From Cryobacterium psychrotolerans (GTDB taxonomy: Bacteria; Actinomycetota; Actinomycetes; Actinomycetales; Microbacteriaceae): a stretch of 64,000 nt of DNA. Each line of letters starts with the position of its first letter. Positions within the stretch are counted from its first letter, which is position 1. The position numbers and the translations under genes were made by a program. Shown here one piece after another: positions 63,587 to 64,000 of the stretch. Under the pieces are notes generated by a model. It saw only the letters and a list, made by a program, of their open reading frames with translations, made no database searches and had not been told where the DNA came from. Location: assembly GCF_900101115.1 (NCBI RefSeq), contig NZ_FNFU01000012.1, forward strand, positions 20,913-84,912. The letters are read 5' to 3'.

Positions 63587-63649
63587 CCGCGAACCCGCAG
63601 CTGTGCGCGTTATGAGCGCGTTTTAACGCGCACAACTGCGGGTTCGCGG
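63587..63649. repeat. Palindromic element A4 (63 bp)
   Basis: Arms extend to 26 bp (63587-63612 and 63624-63649) with one mismatch. Outer arms read CCGCGAACCCGCAGCTGTGC, so AAACC in the other copies is AACCC here on both arms, a compensated change. Centre TTATGAGCGCGTTTTAA. It lies 28 bp after the nudix stop and 28 bp before the IS end. Confidence 0.95.
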
Positions 63650-63674
63650 AGGGAGGACGTAGGAGGGGAGGGAG

Positions 63675-64000
63675 CTAGGGCGTGTCTCCTAATTCGTGTA
63701 ACCAGATGGTGATGGCGCGGAGGACGACTCCTCCGCGGTAGGTGAGGGCGAGTTTGTCGTAGCGAGTGGCGAGGCCGCGCCACTGCTTGAACGTGTTGAA
63801 TGAGCGTTCGACGACGTTGCGGCGCTTGTATGCCTCCTTGTCCAGGCCGATGGTCCGACCGCCGTTTCGGCCGCGGCGTTTCCGGTTCGCGACCTGGTCG
63901 GAGCGCTCCGGGATCACGGTTTGGATGCCGCGGGTGCGCAGAAATTCCCGGTTCGCCTTGGACGAATACGCCTTGTCGCCCAGCAGTCGGTCGGGGCGGG
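63675..64000 (-). CDS. IS5-family transposase, C-terminal part (cut by window edge)
   Basis: About 108 residues are visible. They match the C-terminal DDE region of IS5-group transposases: LLGDKAYSSKANREFLRTRG, then TVIPERSDQVANRKRRGRNG, then the catalytic Glu in YKRRNVVERSFNTFKQWRG, and LATRYDKLALTYRGGVVLRA. The frame is intact to the edge. The TAG stop (63675-63677) appears to lie at or just outside the IS end, so the stop may be supplied by the target site. The N-terminal part and other IS end are not visible. Confidence 0.88.
   Translation of the reverse strand, partial: RPDRLLGDKAYSSKANREFLRTRGIQTVIPERSDQVANRKRRGRNGGRTIGLDKEAYKRRNVVERSFNTFKQWRGLATRYDKLALTYRGGVVLRAITIWLHELGDTP
63678..64000. 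mobile_element. Insertion sequence, IS5 family, one end visible
   Basis: The terminus GGGCGTGTCTCC begins at 63678 immediately after a CTA that could contain the TA target duplication. The transposase runs from this end off the right edge. It sits 28 bp beyond palindrome A4. Confidence 0.7.

Noticed and set aside
63587..63649. Palindrome A4 as the terminal inverted repeat of the adjacent IS
   Set aside because: The IS end GGGCGTGTCTCC starts 28 bp away and shares no sequence with A4. A4 matches copies that have no IS nearby.
1..64000. tRNA, rRNA, CRISPR array, toxin-antitoxin pair, restriction-modification or other defence genes
   Set aside because: No tRNA T-loop pattern with paired stems, no regularly spaced repeats, and no defence-family motifs were seen. 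The palindromes are too widely dispersed to form an array.

Overview
The window is a 64 kb stretch of high-GC, tightly packed actinobacterial chromosome. Gene content and order (pepR-dapB-thyX-dapA-rnj-ftsK-pgsA-cinA-clgR-recA-recX-miaB-miaA-dapF-hflX-lexA-his-lhr-nei) match the conserved core of Actinobacteria. Protein flavour, GC content and many TANNNT -10 boxes abutting start codons point to Microbacteriaceae (a Leifsonia/Cryobacterium-like relative). That family assignment is inference.

Layout. 1-1251: end of a CE1758-like flavin monooxygenase, a broken copy of its FMN-reductase partner, and the pnp leader. 1252-6731: pnp, a secreted SGNH esterase, and an arsR-sulP pair. 6744-20722: a branched-chain amino-acid block made of an Lrp/AsnC regulator divergent from bkdABC, an accessory group (LHPP-like HAD phosphatase, PCD-VOC fusion, rubredoxin-like/MBL protein), then a TetR regulator divergent from accD1-accA1-scoA-scoB-maoC-citE. 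Together these can take leucine-derived 2-ketoisocaproate to acetyl-CoA and acetoacetyl-CoA, except that isovaleryl-CoA dehydrogenase and E3 are not in the window. 20760-23135: glutathione peroxidase, an aldo/keto reductase and a TetR regulator. 23296-33152: pepR, dapB, dapA, thyX, rnj and small redox genes. 33321-40897: ftsK, pgsA, cinA, clgR, dedA, recA, recX. 41002-46791: miaB, miaA, dapF, a methyltransferase, hflX. 47040-50416: metF-metE. 50553-53521: a family-2 glycosyltransferase, lexA and a divergent SOS-type LysM division inhibitor. 53562-57494: hisC-hisB-hisH-priA-sseB-like. 57527-63558: lhr-nei-nudix. The right edge enters an IS5-type insertion sequence.

The most unusual feature is a set of long, near-perfect palindromes at gene ends. 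Family A has four copies, each exactly 63 bp (23-bp arms, 17-bp centre). Family B has two copies, each exactly 65 bp. A related element sits before ftsK, and a different hairpin plus 19-bp tandem repeat lies after dapF. They occupy nearly every convergent junction that has room for one. At three sites they have altered the neighbouring gene: one borders a truncated pseudogene, one supplies the last codons and stop of the peroxidase, and one lies where the MBL gene has lost its stop. They look like dispersed palindromic elements acting as, or captured as, bidirectional terminators.

A second theme is leaderless transcription: at a dozen or so genes a TANNNT box ends 6-8 nt before the start codon. 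I saw no tRNA, rRNA, CRISPR array, prophage or defence island.
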